A stretch of DNA of 64,000 bases from contig BSBN01000187.1 of the NCBI GenBank assembly GCA_027924645.1, forward strand, positions 17,130,001-17,194,000, read 5' to 3'. The translations under genes and the position numbers were made by a program. Numbering within the stretch: the stretch's first letter is position 1; each line of letters begins with the position of its first letter. The notes under the pieces were generated by a model, which saw only the letters and a list, made by a program, of their open reading frames with translations, had not been told where the DNA came from and ran no database searches. Positions 45,021 to 57,299 of this stretch are shown in pieces. The stretch comes from Cunninghamia lanceolata. Its lineage: Eukaryota; Streptophyta; Pinopsida; Cupressales; Cupressaceae.

Positions 45021-45721
45021 TGTCACAAGGTTCAAGTTCATGTTCGTGTTTGGCAACGATAAAATTCAGATGAAGTTAGGCAAGGGGAAAAAAATCGTGA
45101 TTAAATTCGCCTTATATAAATTTGTTTTTTTTAAAATATAAGTAATATATATTAATAATATTATATTGTAATAAAATAATAATATAAATATAATATTTAT
45201 AATATAATATAATAATAAATATTAATAATATAATATATAAAAATATATAATATATTATAATATATAAATATAATAATATATTAAGAATGTATAATAAATT
45301 ATAAGTGGCTCCCTGCCACACCAAACTAGACCTGACTGCATATATATGTTATAAAAATCAGTCAAAATCTTTTGAATCAACAATCTTTAAAAATACTCAA
45401 TGCATTTCAAACATTTTTTCCCCTTTTTTATTGCAATTTAAACACAATTATATGGCAAAAAACTTGTTTAAATGCATTTCAACAGGAGAAATCCGGCCAG
45501 TCGTTGACTGCGATTTTTTTTGTGATTATTGCTTCATCACTTGCAGGTGTTCCCATTAAAGAGAAAAAAAGAGGGAAAAAAACCCTTATTTTAAATATAG
45601 TTTTTTAAAAAAATCACACCCTTTGTCCAAACATTAGGCGAATTTGAGCAAATTTTTTATAATGTTTTGAAGTCTGCCGAATATCGAACTTCATAGCAGA
45701 AATTCGGCGAACCTTGTGGCA
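45021..45721. mobile_element. TIR element copy 2, 701 bp
   Basis: Ends tgtcacaaggttc and gaaccttgtggca are inverted repeats with one mismatch, flanked by TA (45019-45020, 45722-45723). Subterminal blocks match copy 1 (ggcaa-gataaaattc; aaattcggcgaacc). Centre is nearly pure A/T with a gcc-rich islet at 45300. Same family and orientation as copy 1. Confidence 0.7.
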
Positions 45722-46179
45722 TAGTTTTAGATCACACTCCATGATCCATCATCAGGAGAGGAAAATCGTTTATATGCATATTTTTATAATTGCTATATCT
45801 AGTCATATCTGTAACAGGGGGTCAAGAAAATTTAGTGAGTCTGTATCTAAGAAACTCTGCCTAGATGAGGAGTTTCCCACTTGGCCTATACTGCCCAGGT
45901 CTATCTCCAGTGATCCTTTTCTAGGGAAAGGGAAGACAATTTGGTTTCCAACTTTTGAGTGCGTCAAGCTGATAATTTGGACTGTTGTTTTTCTCTAATT
46001 GCCACACTTTCCCTATTTTTGAAATGAATATCTTGATTTTAACCCCAGGTTCCAAACTTTTCACTAATTTATCAGTGGAATTTCTGCTATTTCTTTTCAG
46101 CAAATATAATTTATAGGGGGTAATATGGGAATTAGCTTGAGTTTTCTTCAGATACAACCGTTCACTGTTTCATTACAGC

Positions 46180-47900
46180 TCACCCATCTTAATCACACTA
46201 AATTTTCTTTAGAAACCTCTGCTAAAATCTCTCTGCAAGGGGCAATGCAGAAGTAGATAATCGATATGACAATTTCTCTTACTAGCTGAAGATAGTGGGC
46301 ATATAGAAAGACCTTGAAAAGCCTCTTCTTTAAAAAATCTTGTATGTCAGTGGCATTTCAATGTAGCCAGCCGGAGAAGAATTTGCTTTAAGCAGCCCCT
46401 TGCTTACCAACATGTTGTTTGACGGAAGCAGTGCCCCAGTTGTAATACTGCCCTCACAGGCCAATCTGTAACTTGTAAGCAGGTTTTTTTGATGCTTCTC
46501 CAGAGATCTCGCATTCCCAGATGAGTTTATCTTTTTCAGATGCTGTCAGTAGTGGGAGTGGGGAAGCTTAGCTTGTAATCTTCTTGAATTATCCCCACCC
46601 AGGTCTCCTGGCAAGCCTAAACATTTCCACCTCCTTTGTTATATGTTGCTACTATTTTTTCTGCCCCAGCATCTAATTGCACTTTCCATCAAATTCGTAA
46701 ATTCTTCTTGCTGGCACAAGGTCTTATTTATCAGCCACGAATTAGTCCCAAAATAACCTCTTCACCCCATTTTCAATATTTTATTTCAGAAGTGGGGGGA
46801 TCAGGTTCAAGCAAATAGACATAATGTTCCAAACTGCTGAGCCAGAACAGAAGTCTACATACCTGCACGGTTTGTACTTTATTATGCCTCACAATCTGCC
46901 AGTGTCATTTTAGACACTCTGTAATAAATTTGTCTTTAAGGCATAATTCATCATCTTGCAACAACATAAATGCAGTCTGCTGCAGACCTTTGTTCTACAG
47001 ACCTTGCTCCCAGCCATCAGGGGAATCCTTTTTTCTTTTTCTCTGTCCTCTTCCATAGAAAGTCTCTTTGGATCATAACAGTTGAATCCATCACTTTTAT
47101 TGGAGCTTTAAAAATGAATCATGTAAATCTGGATAGCTTAGAGGAACAAACTAAATAGTTGAATTTTTCTGGTTAGGGTAAGCCATTTCCCTTTCCAAAT
47201 AGCCATTTTATTCTGTATGCTGTTATTCCTTTTTTCGATCCACCTTTAAACAGAGAAAAGATTGCTAGTTGGTAGAATTTTTTAAATTTATTATACTGCA
47301 TAGATAATCCGGGCCCTTTCTACAATTTTTAGCAAATACACCTTTAGTTTCAGTTTATTGATCTGTATCCCACAGCTTTTGCATAACATTCCCAAAGCTT
47401 CCTCATGATCGTAAATATATATGGGGAAATAAAATCCTCTGCCTTAACCCATGAGAAGCTTTGTAAAAAGCCAGCAGAACTTTTGTTTGCGAAGACTAGA
47501 AATGATGGTAGAATTTAACGCAGTTCCCAACCCATTGTCTCTAAGGTGCTGAGAAGCCAAGTTTCCCCAGAATTTTATCCAAGGAGAACCAATTCATTTG
47601 GACATAAGCTTTATTCTTATCTAGTTTGTTCATTCTTGTCCCTTTGGTCTGATGGACTGAATGATTCCATCCAGAACGTCTCCTTGTTACAAAACCTCCA
47701 AGCTTATCTGAAATAATTCATTTGTTTAATGATAAGCACTTCTTTCTGGATTCTTTCACAGCCTCAATCAAATCTTCACCCACCATGTGCCAATTTTTCT
47801 GAAAGAACTGCACCTGGAATGCATCTGGTCTGCAGGTTTATACCCCCAAATTAAATGTAGCTGATTTCAAGTCTGTAGTAGAAAATGGTGCCATTTATCA
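46180..47900 (-). pseudogene. LINE 3 reverse transcriptase C-terminal and zf-RVT parts
   Basis: Contains DHEEALGMLCKSCGIQIN, FKAPIKVMDSTVMIQRDFLW and KRIPLMAGSKVCRTK, matching the thumb region after the active site of plant LINE polymerases. Near 46330-46230 it reads GLSICPLSS and DYLLLHCPL, a zf-RVT pattern. The YADD-type active site is not recognisable. Many stops. Confidence 0.6.
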
Positions 47901-48500
47901 TTTGTTGCCTGTTACAGTTACAATATTGGGATATTCATCAAAAACTGATCCTGGAGTTGAGATCTATCCATCTCATCCTCCAGTAGCAAATCCTGGAAAA
48001 GACTCAGGGTGACTGTCTCCTTTCTTATTGTTTCATTAATGAGACCTTGATTCCTGACTGATCCCGTTCCTATTTCTTCTGACTGCAATTTATGTGTGGA
48101 GAAGTTTTGTATTTCTGCCCCTCTTTGTACCATTTTACTTTTGACTTCTGCTTCTAAGAAACCTTGTTGGCCTTGAGCTTCTTTTATCCACCTTCAAACT
48201 AAATGTAGCTGATATCATGTCTTTAGTAGAATATGGTACCATTTATCACTTGTTGCCTGTTTCAGTTACAATATTAGGGATATTCGTCAAAAACTGATCA
48301 TGGAGTTGTGATCTATCCATCTCATCCTCCTGTAGCAAGTCCTGGAAAAGGGTGACTGCCTCCTTTCTTATTGTTTCATTATGCGAGACCTTGAATCCAG
48401 ACCGATTGCTTTCCTATTTCTTCTGATCACAATTTATGTGTGGAAAAGTTTTGAATTTCTGCCCCTCTTAGTATTATTTTACTTTTGACTTCTGCTTCTA
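47840..48500. repeat. Direct duplication of ~320 bp in LINE 3
   Basis: The stretch from aatgtagctgatttcaag (47854) through gagcttcttttatccacc (48176) recurs from aatgtagctgatatcatg (48202) through tgagcgtcttttatag (48519), with scattered mismatches and a few small indels. Confidence 0.85.
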
Positions 48501-49369
48501 AAAACCCTTGTCAGCCTTGAGCGTCTTTTATAGTTCTTCCATCAATGCCTTATCTTTGCACTCTTTCGCCTTTCTTGTCCCTTCTTTTTTCATCATTCTT
48601 CTATATCGCCAAATCCATCATTATCCTATTTTTGTTTGAGGAGATTTTCAAAAGTTTCTTTGTTTGATCTTCTGGTTTCCTTTTTGACATTTTTTTAGCT
48701 TTTGATTAGAAGATTTTCTTTTCTTGAGCCTATAGGAGTAGTTTCTTTCTCCTTTCTCATCCCTTCTTTTTTAATCATTCTTCTATATCCTCAAATCCAT
48801 CATTATCCTATTTTGTTCACGAGGAGATTTCCAAAAGTTTTTTTGTTCCATATTTTGGTTTCCTTTTTGACATTTTTTAGCTTTTGATATAGAAGATTTT
48901 TTTTTGGAGCCTATAGGAGTAGTAGTCTGCCAAGTCTCTAGGTTATCTTCATGTTCTACAATATCCTCTTTTTGACAGCACAGTAAACGTAGGGGCACAA
49001 GAAGGGGTAGACTTTGAGAGTTCTCTCAAAATAATAGGGAAATGTGGATGACCCAGGGGAACATCGGTAACAAAATTATGTTAAAAAAATTCAAAGAAAC
49101 TACAAAGCACAGATAAAAAATTTAATATTCTGTTTTAATCCATAGTTTTACTTTTTAAAATGTGCATGAAGCTTTTATTTTCTTAATGGTTTTAAGCTTT
49201 TACTTATGTTTTTTTGAATGTTTTTAAAACTTTAGATCATTATTATTATTTTGCATTTTTGCATTTTTGAGTCTCCATGCGGATGAGAAGGCAATGTGTT
49301 GGGAACATCCCCAAAGCATTACCCTTTTGCGTCCCCTAGGAGAAATGTTTTCTAAGGAATTAAACCCTT

Positions 49370-50180
49370 GGGACATGTCCAAAACTGAAATTTGAATGAA
49401 TTTCCTTTTGGCCTGGACTTATCCTCAATTGGTAGCATGATTGGCCAATGGTCAGATCGCAGATCATAAATTAATTTGGATGCAAAACTTGGACCCATTG
49501 TGGGTGATTTCTAGGCTTAGGGAAAATGGTAAAACTGATCTAAAAATTCTACTATGAATTGGTTTTCAATGCAATGATTGGACTAGTTGAATCAACTTTC
49601 CTTTTGTTCCACATCCAAGTGAGTCATCTCTGACAGAATGGTTTTAAATTCATCATTAATTGATGAATTCTGGAAAATTTCCTTAAGAGTTTCTACCGGG
49701 TTCGTGGTGGTGTTAAAGTCTCCTCTAAGCAGCTATTTAATATTGTTAGGCTGCTTTTTAAATCTTTGTAAATCCTTCCAATATTCTTCCATCCGTTCAG
49801 GATTTGTAGGTCCATCTATATTGGAGAGAACAAACATCTGTTGCTCACTAACTCTTTGCAGAACAAGTAAATTATATATCTAGTTTAACTCATATTTTTA
49901 CCTTTAAGTTTCCTTGGATTCCACATGACCACTAAGCCTCCATTCATCTTTTTTGGCATACCATTCACTATATTTCCATTGTCTATTAGCTAACCTCACA
50001 AAATTTTTTATTCCTACCTTTTTCTGGATTAATATAATGTCCTGGCTGACATCTTCTGTCTGTTGCCAAATATGTTGCATTTGTCAGGTGCATTGGGTCC
50101 TGTGACATTACAAATGAGTGCAATCATTGCTGTTTGGGGTCCTCCCACCCAGCCATTGAAGATTTGTTTTATCTGTTTCT
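49370..50180 (-). pseudogene. LINE 3 endonuclease
   Basis: At 49465-49385 it reads LRSDHWPIMLPIEDKSRPKG, the final motif of the LINE endonuclease with the catalytic Asp-His pair. Upstream (50150-49900) are NVTGPNAPDK, a diverged start block, and SQDIILIQKK where the active-site Glu would lie. Confidence 0.65.
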
Positions 50181-51240
50181 TCTCTCCACCTTCAATATTT
50201 AATTGCTTATTGAAATCTCTATTTCAGTGTTCTGTTTTCTCTCACTGCCTTGTTTAATGCTGATACCAGGAAGGAACATAATAGCAGGAGATGCCTGAAT
50301 CCTAGGTTTGCTCCTTAGGACCATTTGAAAATCATGCTCTTGCCTTGAATCTTTATGGGGTCTTGTTTTCAGGACTAGAATCCTCAGCATGAGTTCTTCC
50401 TTCCACTTCCTGATTCAATATCGCTTTGGGCTGCACATTTTTTCTTCCTGGTCTTGCCATCTTCTTCAGAATCTGATTTGTAAGGCTTCTACTGCTTGTG
50501 CAAGATATTCCCCTACTTACTTTACCTTTTCCACAATATGAGACCATCCCGATTCAATGCAAAGATTTAAGATTCCTCTCCTCTAGGGATTCCTTTTACT
50601 CGGGATTTAAGATTTTAGCTGTAAATATCTTTTTGTTTGCCCTTCTGTGGTCCTGATTTCTCATTCACTGTTTTCCTTGGACAGTTTCTATTCAAACTTC
50701 CTGTTTCATGAAAGCTGTAACAGAGGAATGGCAGCTCATAGACCAGGGTTAGGCATTGTCTCAACTTTGATAGCCTTTGGAATTGGGTTTTTGAGGTTAA
50801 TGCACACATATAATTTTGTACAAGTAACTAAAGAATTCTATAAGGTTGCCCCAATTATGCATATCAGCTCCCCTATTTTATTAACAATATTGTTAGAATC
50901 TTTTGCATCCAGAGTTTGCGGGGAGGCCACACTGCTGAAACCACACGGTGATTTTTATTAACAGTTATTTACATTTTTTTGTGTTGGGATTAAAGTACCA
51001 TATCCATGAAGTCAAAAGCAGTCTGAGTTTTCAAGAACCAAGGACCACCAGCAAAAATCGACCCTCTTCTTTCAATTCATAAATTACTACAAAAACCTTC
51101 TGGCTAGAAATCTTACCTCTGATTTCTGCCTGGAAGGCTTCTTCTGTTTGATTCACTGTTGTAATGACTACATAGGTGGCCATGGCCACATAAATCTGTT
51201 GGTGAGAGGCCGTTAGAGGAAGGGAGGTCAACTTCATGCT
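50181..51240 (-). pseudogene. LINE 3 ORF1 remnant (DUF4283-like, zinc knuckle lost)
   Basis: Near 50870-50750 a frame reads LYVCINLKNPIPKAIKVE, like the T-x-x-A-R-V-C-V-x-x-D-L-x-x-P-L-P segment of plant LINE ORF1 proteins. It is followed by LPFLCYSFHETGSLNRNCP, where a CCHC knuckle would sit. Only the first and last Cys remain. ORF1 proteins bind element RNA. Confidence 0.5.
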
Positions 51241-51949
51241 GTAAGACCTTATCTACAATGTCCAGCTGGGTGTCTTGATGGGCGGCCGGCAGCTTGTAGA
51301 TTTCATTGAATTTCTCTCCATGAGAGACAGGGAATATGATCTCTATGGAGAGATTATAACTGGGGTTAACAGAGGTGGCAGCCCTGGGATTTGTCTATTT
51401 CACATAATTTGCTTGCTCTTTTCTTAATTATTTAATCATTTAATTTTTATTTGTATTATAATTTGCATTTTAGTCTCTGTTTTTTCAGTTTCTCAATTGG
51501 CTCTGGGGTATAGGATTGATAGTTTTGGCTAAATGATTGCAATTTTTTAAAAATAAAATTTCTCGATCAAACTGCAGCAATGAAAAATGCAAACACAGTT
51601 TTTTTTTTTTTTGTCTAGAGTCCCTTGGCAAACAACAGGGGCTCCAGTTCCAATAAAAGCGTCAAGCATGAAGCACAATTAATGCAGGTAGCCAGCTCTT
51701 TAAAAAGTAAATTCGGGCCTCCCAAGATGAAAATGTCTTTCAATAATTCAGAAATACATTAAATACTAAAAACATTAGTCTTAGGTAATTTTTCTTTCCA
51801 TCATTCTTAACTCCTTGTGCTATTTTGCCTGTGTGTGTAAGGAGACTCCTACCATTTTTACCATGCAGAAGCTGAATGATATGTAACATCTTGTGTTGCA
51901 TTATCATTTACTATGCATTCCATGGTTCATAAACACCCATTCAGAATTC
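51241..51949. other. Intergenic DNA
   Basis: No gene. Contains a T-run at about 51599-51613. Confidence 0.45.
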
Positions 51950-52800
51950 TGTAGATTAGCAGAATGGGATAACTGAGCAAAAGCAATTGGCAGTGGTAAA
52001 GCCAAATTCAACAAGCTTTGTTAATATCATCCTTGCATGTAAAAAATGTCTATGTCTGAGCAAATAATAGAGACCCATAATTTTATTAGAGTTATAAATA
52101 TGATTGCTCAGATAGATGCATATGCAAAATATGGAACCATAAATGTCCACAATTGTTTGACAAAATGCCTCAACAAAATGTTTTGTATCCATGAATCACA
52201 TGGTGCATAAAATAAGCTTGTTTAGAAAGCCTGATATATTTTGAAGCAGATGAAATTGGCAATTGTAAAAGCCCAAATCAACAGCCTTTGCCAATATCTT
52301 CCCAGCAAATGCAAAAATGAGAAGTTCGTTACAGAGTATGGAGTTCCATTAAAATCTATTTAATTTAGCATGTTTTGATCGGATCTAATAATTGTGACTG
52401 CCACTAGGGTATCTGAAAAGTAGAAGCATGCAGAAGGCACATGTATTGTTTGACAAATTACCTCAACACAATGTGGAGTGTGGAGTGCAATCATTATTGG
52501 ATATGAACTAAATGGACTCATTGAAGAAGTATTGGACATTTTTAAAGAAATGTGATTCACATGTGCAATGCCAAACTCAGCAACCTTTGCCAACATCCTC
52601 CCAGCATGTGTGAAAGTGAGAAATTTGAATCAACAGATCAGCAACACATTTTTATTAGATGTTAGAAATGTTGCCAAACTCAACAACCTTTGCTAACATC
52701 CTCCCAGCATGTGCCAAAGTGAGAACTTTGAATCAGTTTATGGATGTCCATCAACAGATCATCAACATATTTTTTATTAGATGTTAGAAATGTGACCTAT
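51950..52800 (+). pseudogene. PPR-repeat protein pseudogene
   Basis: Plus-strand fragments typical of plant pentatricopeptide repeat proteins: QLAVVKPNSTSFVNIILAC (about 51987-52042), IDAYAKYGTINVHN (about 52110-52150), then WSAIIIGYELNGLIEEVL and DIFKEM (about 52484-52553), followed by PNSATFANILPACVKVRNLN (about 52567-52630). A near-duplicate of the last part follows (caacctttgctaacatcctc, 52687). Frames change several times and stops interrupt. PPR proteins edit or process organelle RNA. This copy is dead and fragmentary. Confidence 0.75.
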
Positions 52801-53365
52801 GTGACAGGGTTCACCACATGTCAACCATTAAGTTTGAAACCCAGCTAATATCATTACAATTCCAAAAATTCATTTAAATTTGCATAATATTCATCTGTAC
52901 AAATGCATCAGGGGATCTTGAGTAAGTTGTATCACTGCTTCCAACCAGAAACCCTTGATATACGTGCTCTTCCAGGCCACTGTCATCAGCTGGAATTCAC
53001 TTGAACACTGTCATCAGCTGACTGTTCTCTCTTGTTTTGAGTTTTTGAAACATGTTTTAGGGTCACCGCAAATGCATTGTGCACAGCTCCAAACCTGCCA
53101 CGCTATTAGTTCTTTATAAATTAAATAAACATTGCTGTAAGTATTAGTGCTTTATAATTTTATTTTAATATTAACATAAAATTGTTATTTACAATCTTAA
53201 TATTTTTAATTTTTAATATATTAATTTTTTTAAATTTTAATATTTTATATCTTAAATTTATTTATTTATTTTTGATAGGTAAAGTGAGTGTATGGGCCCT
53301 CTCCCTTTTTTATTAACTTGTAGAAAGTAAAGATACATTTTTCATAACAGTAGGGACAACAACAT
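52801..53365. other. AT-rich spacer
   Basis: No gene. 53110-53280 is nearly pure A/T. Confidence 0.5.
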
Positions 53366-54385
53366 TGTTAGAATATTGTCATTGATGTCAAAGGAAACCT
53401 TCTATGTTGGCGCTACAATCTGATTTATGATTTACAACAAGTGAAAAAGATAGCATGCAAAAAGCAAAAAGATTGCATGCAAAAAGAAGGCAAAGATAGA
53501 AAGCAAAAACGAAAGCAAAGATAGAAAGAAAAAATAAAGTAAAAAGATAGTATGCTTTATATCTTATTTTAAAGCTTTATATTTGTTTTGAAAACGCCTT
53601 ATTTTAGAAGCTTTACATCAGTTTTTAAAATGCTCTATTTTTGTTAAAAAGCACCATGCTTTATGGCTTTTAAAGGTGCTACATAAAATAAGACAAAGTC
53701 TTATTTAAGTATGATTTATGTCATGAGTTCAAGATTAGAAAAAGACATCTATAGATTGAACAAGACAGCTATAGATTGGAAAAGACAATGATCAAAGAAA
53801 AATAGCAGAGACTTCATATTGGAAAGTTTTTCAAGATATTAAGTAGTGCGAAAAGAAAAAGCAATCTGTACAATTTGCATGTTTTGATCTATGTTTTGGT
53901 GTGTAAGGAGAAAGAAAAAAATGAGTTCAGAAAAGAAGATTTAAGTTGCAAATTTATAACGAGAAAAGAGAAGTAGATTGGAATGAGCATATGAAGAGTA
54001 ATCTATGAGAAGAATATCAGCTGAGTAAAAAGGAAAGCTTGCAGTTTTGTATGTGACTGTTTTTCATCTTTCTTTGAAGAAAAGTCACAAGAAGATATTC
54101 TGCCTATTGTATCAAAGGTTGGTGCCTTGTACTGAGTTGGTGCTTCCAGTGAGTTGAAGCTCACTTTTGTATTCAAAGATTGGTGTCATCTGTAGGTTGG
54201 TGCCTACTTATTAATAAAAAAAAATTACTTTGCTGTGGTTTTTTTGCAAAAGGGTTTTCCACGTAAAACTGGCGTTCATCTTGCTTATGGTTTATTTGCA
54301 CTATTCAGTTTTTAAAAAAGTTTAAAATTGTTCTTATATTGATTCCCCCCCCCCCCTGTATAAGCATGTGTTCTTCAAGCATGTG
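53366..54385 (+). repeat. Copia-type LTR remnant
   Basis: Starts tgttagaatattgtcattga. Contains the Copia-like gggttttccacgtaaa (54252-54267) and, near its end, ttgattccccccccccc (54340-54358), a feature also present at the end of the LTRs at 6079 and 12720. The exact end and any partner were not found. Short aaagatagcatgcaaaaa words repeat at 53440-53540. Confidence 0.6.
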
Positions 54386-54689
54386 ATCATAGGATTCAGT
54401 TAAAAATACATAACATTTGATATATGAAGCTGCAGACATGACCAAAATCTGCCATTGTAGATGGCCATACCATATTTGTCAACTATGTAAACAGACCCTT
54501 GTAATCCTAATCTTTGACAAAATTGCCTACTATCTATGGCTGGAACACCTATTAACACCTGCAATCTCCTTAAATGCCTAATATGACCCAACAAAAACAA
54601 TTAAAGGACAAAAATTTACTGACAAACCAGAATCATAGACATGATAGAGACATTTGAACATGAACTGAGCAATGATCCTCAATTTCTAC

Positions 54690-55275
54690 CTTCAAGGCCA
54701 AAGGAGCTGTCTTCCATTTTCACCAGAACTACTCTAGGGGTGAGGAAATCGATAGCCTTCTCAGCTTTGGCTACTGAGAATCGTTCTTGTGAAGGAGAGT
54801 ATAGCTGGTTGATATCCTTCAATCCAGCGCCGCTCCTGCAGGAAATGTTGGATGGCAGCTATCTCTTTAACTGCAGCCTCCATGCGTGTCTCAACAACTT
54901 GCACCATATGAATTGATGCGAGGCCTCTAAATTCAAAACCCAAGCATTGCAGTGAAGTGAGCCTTTCTGCATTTGCTTTGTCTATGGCAATCTTCAGGCC
55001 ATTGCAAAATTTCTCCCATATGTAAAATTTGCCTAATGCTTTCGTCATCTCCTTATCTCCCAAAACCTTGAGGATGTTGTGAACAAATTTGATGCAATCT
55101 CCAAATTAACACTGTGATGGGCCACATTCTCAATGTAATCTAGCCTAAGAATTTCTGTAATGGTGTCTCGAACGCCTTCATCCTGAAAAAAGAAAACCTT
55201 CTTCAACCTTGATGGGGTGATCTCCTTGAGGAAAGCCAATTGTCTAACCGTTGCCCCTAGAACAATTTGCTCCAT
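54690..55275 (-). pseudogene. Unrecognised host-gene exon, frameshifted
   Basis: From ATG at 55275 (MEQIVLGATVRQLAFLKEI) the frame has normal protein composition and continues RDTITEILRLDYIENVAHHS. It shifts near 55105 to CIKFVHNILKVLGDKEMTKA, goes on with ERLTSLQCLGFEFRGLASIH, then shifts again near 54835 to GAGLKDINQLYSPSQERFSV and MEDSSFGLE. It stops at a donor-like site (G|GTAGAAAT) at 54690/54689. The two frame changes could be mutations or unrecognised splice sites. I do not recognise the family. Solo LTR 4 lies about 100 bp upstream of the ATG. Confidence 0.45.
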
Positions 55276-55570
55276 TGTTTCTGCAGATAATAGGATACAA
55301 CACAACAGGGAAGGTAAGGAATGCAATGAGTGAGCAAAAAGGTGGATGAAATTAATCCAAGTGCCATGCAATAATGTAAGAGACCTTATTATAAATGACT
55401 GAAATATTTGATCAAATTGAGATAAGAATTCTTGCACCAAATTGTCAATTCAAATGAAGGATAACACTTGAAACATGTAGACTATGAAAACCCAACTCCA
55501 ATGCTTTATTCACTTATTCAAAGAAGACAAATACAAATGACTGTTAGCTGTCCTTTATGACAGTCAAGCA

Positions 55571-55580
55571 CTGTTTTATA
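55571..55580 (-). promoter_or_regulatory. TATA box of solo LTR 4
   Basis: TATAAAACAG on the minus strand at the expected place between motif-rich U3 and the LTR end. Confidence 0.5.
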
Positions 55581-56439
55581 TCAGACTTAGGAACATGCAT
55601 GAAAAATAAGCAAACTAGCATCCAAACTCTATACACATGATGTGTAATCAATCAATGATTGATAAATGATCCAAGCCTAAAGTGCTCCTTGAACATGCCA
55701 CTGTATATGAGACTGATATAACTGATTATATGACTGGTAAAAATGCTGTTATCACTGTTAATACCCAGCCAATAAGATATGGACAAATCGGTAGGCTCCT
55801 AAGAAGCTGAAATGATTTCCAAAGTCTTCAATACATCCAATGCCTTCAAAATGAACTTCATTCAATCTGATGCTGACTGTAGCAGACCTGTAGGTGACTG
55901 AAATATGCCCAGATTGCATGAAAATCACAAAATAACCCTTCTCCAAGCAAGCAATGGTCTTCTAGTGAAGGATATTGCTTTGTATAATCATCACCAATGC
56001 TTGAATCTTCATAAAACCATGAAAACAAATGTTTATCAGCTGATTGTGATCAATTTCAGATCATGAACTCTTGACAAAATCCACTCAATCACTCCAATAC
56101 TTGAAAATATCTACCTTGGTTGATATTCAACTTGACCAAGGGTTACAATAGCTCACAAACTTCACTTCAACTCTCACAAAACCTGCAAAATTAAGCTCTA
56201 ATGATGAATATCTAAATGATATCATCTCACATGAAGTATGGGGTCATCACCATACAAATACAAGGGTTCATCACCTTGCAAAATGACATGAAAATCGAAA
56301 CTCTCAGTCAAGACAATAGGAATAAGAAAACATACCAGATTCAACATCCTCAAATTGAACTTGCAATGACCTATTTATTCTCTCCAAAGCTAGTCGATCC
56401 TCCTCTATGGCGATTTGGAATGAGGTTTGGAATCTGCCA

Positions 56440-56930
56440 ATGATGAACAAGAGCCTTGAGCAATTTTAAATGAAATACATCCATGAAAGAAAACATTTAA
56501 AATCAGATTTGTGTATTTTAAATGAATTACATTCTTCCTTGCATAGAATCGATCCACAAACAATTTGAATGCTTTCCCTTGGGCAGCGGCTGGAGCATGA
56601 TGTTGTTTGTCATTTAAAAATCATCAATCATCATTTAAAATGATCTTCTTGGCTGAGTCGATTCACAACCACCTCTAGGCGATTGCTAACAAGCATTAAC
56701 TTTTCTTCATCGGTCATTTAAAATCTTTCTCTTATGCTAATCGATTGCTCCTTAAGCTCCATCAATTTATGCACATCCTTGGGTGAATGATGTTTGGCAT
56801 TTAATATTATGAACTTGCATTTAAAATAGTCTTTCTTCTTCTCTTGGCCGCCGATCCTCTCTTAGACGTTGGGCATTGAATTTCAAAACATTATTTTAAA
56901 TGATTTACCTTGGGCGAATTGCTCCATACA
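56440..56930. repeat. CATTTAAAA / CGATTGC word cluster in solo LTR 4
   Basis: At least five catttaaaa words (about 56494, 56610, 56634, 56716, 56818) interleaved with cgattgc, gcgaattgctcc and gtcgat words. No fixed period. Confidence 0.7.
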
Positions 56931-57299
56931 ATGAAACATCACCTCACATGCTAGGCGAATAGCTGTTGGAAATGTTTGAGTGTGTCTTCATTAGCTTGGA
57001 CCTATAACAAATGTGTTACCAATAGGTCTCACCTAGAGCCATACTTTACCCATCGATCTGGCACAATGAACAATGTGATTCCATCATAGATATTAGACAA
57101 ATGCAATTAAAAATTCCATTTGTCATTATTCAAATAGTGAAACTCAAGCAAAATACTAGTTGAGCCAACTTTCCGGTTCTCCATGTGTAGACATAAACTA
57201 ACTTTCCGGTTCTCCATGTTTAGAAACAAGCTCAAACTAGAAAATACAATTTAGCTCAAAATGGGGACATTACAAATAATTACAATGGCACCACCGACA

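Larger units (their letters stand above)
45740..51240 (-). mobile_element. LINE 3, with ORF1 and ORF2 remnants
   Basis: Minus-strand plant LINE, heavily decayed. From 5' to 3': ORF1 (51240-50180), endonuclease (50130-49370), reverse transcriptase and thumb (48200-46900) and a zf-RVT-like end (about 46330-46230). No RNase H domain was seen after it, unlike LINEs 1 and 2. A 300-bp stretch is duplicated (47840-48170 and 48185-48500; also gattagaagattttc near 48700 and 48890). Confidence 0.7.
55375..57274 (-). repeat. Solo LTR 4, 1900 bp
   Basis: Ends TGTAAGAGACC and GGGGACATTACA: 5-bp inverted repeats TGTAA/TTACA and an exact 5-bp target duplication AATAA (55370-55374, 57275-57279). On the minus strand it starts TGTAATGTCCCC. 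A TATAAAACAG (55580-55571) lies about 200 bp before the minus-strand end, supporting minus orientation. No interior sequence. Confidence 0.65.
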
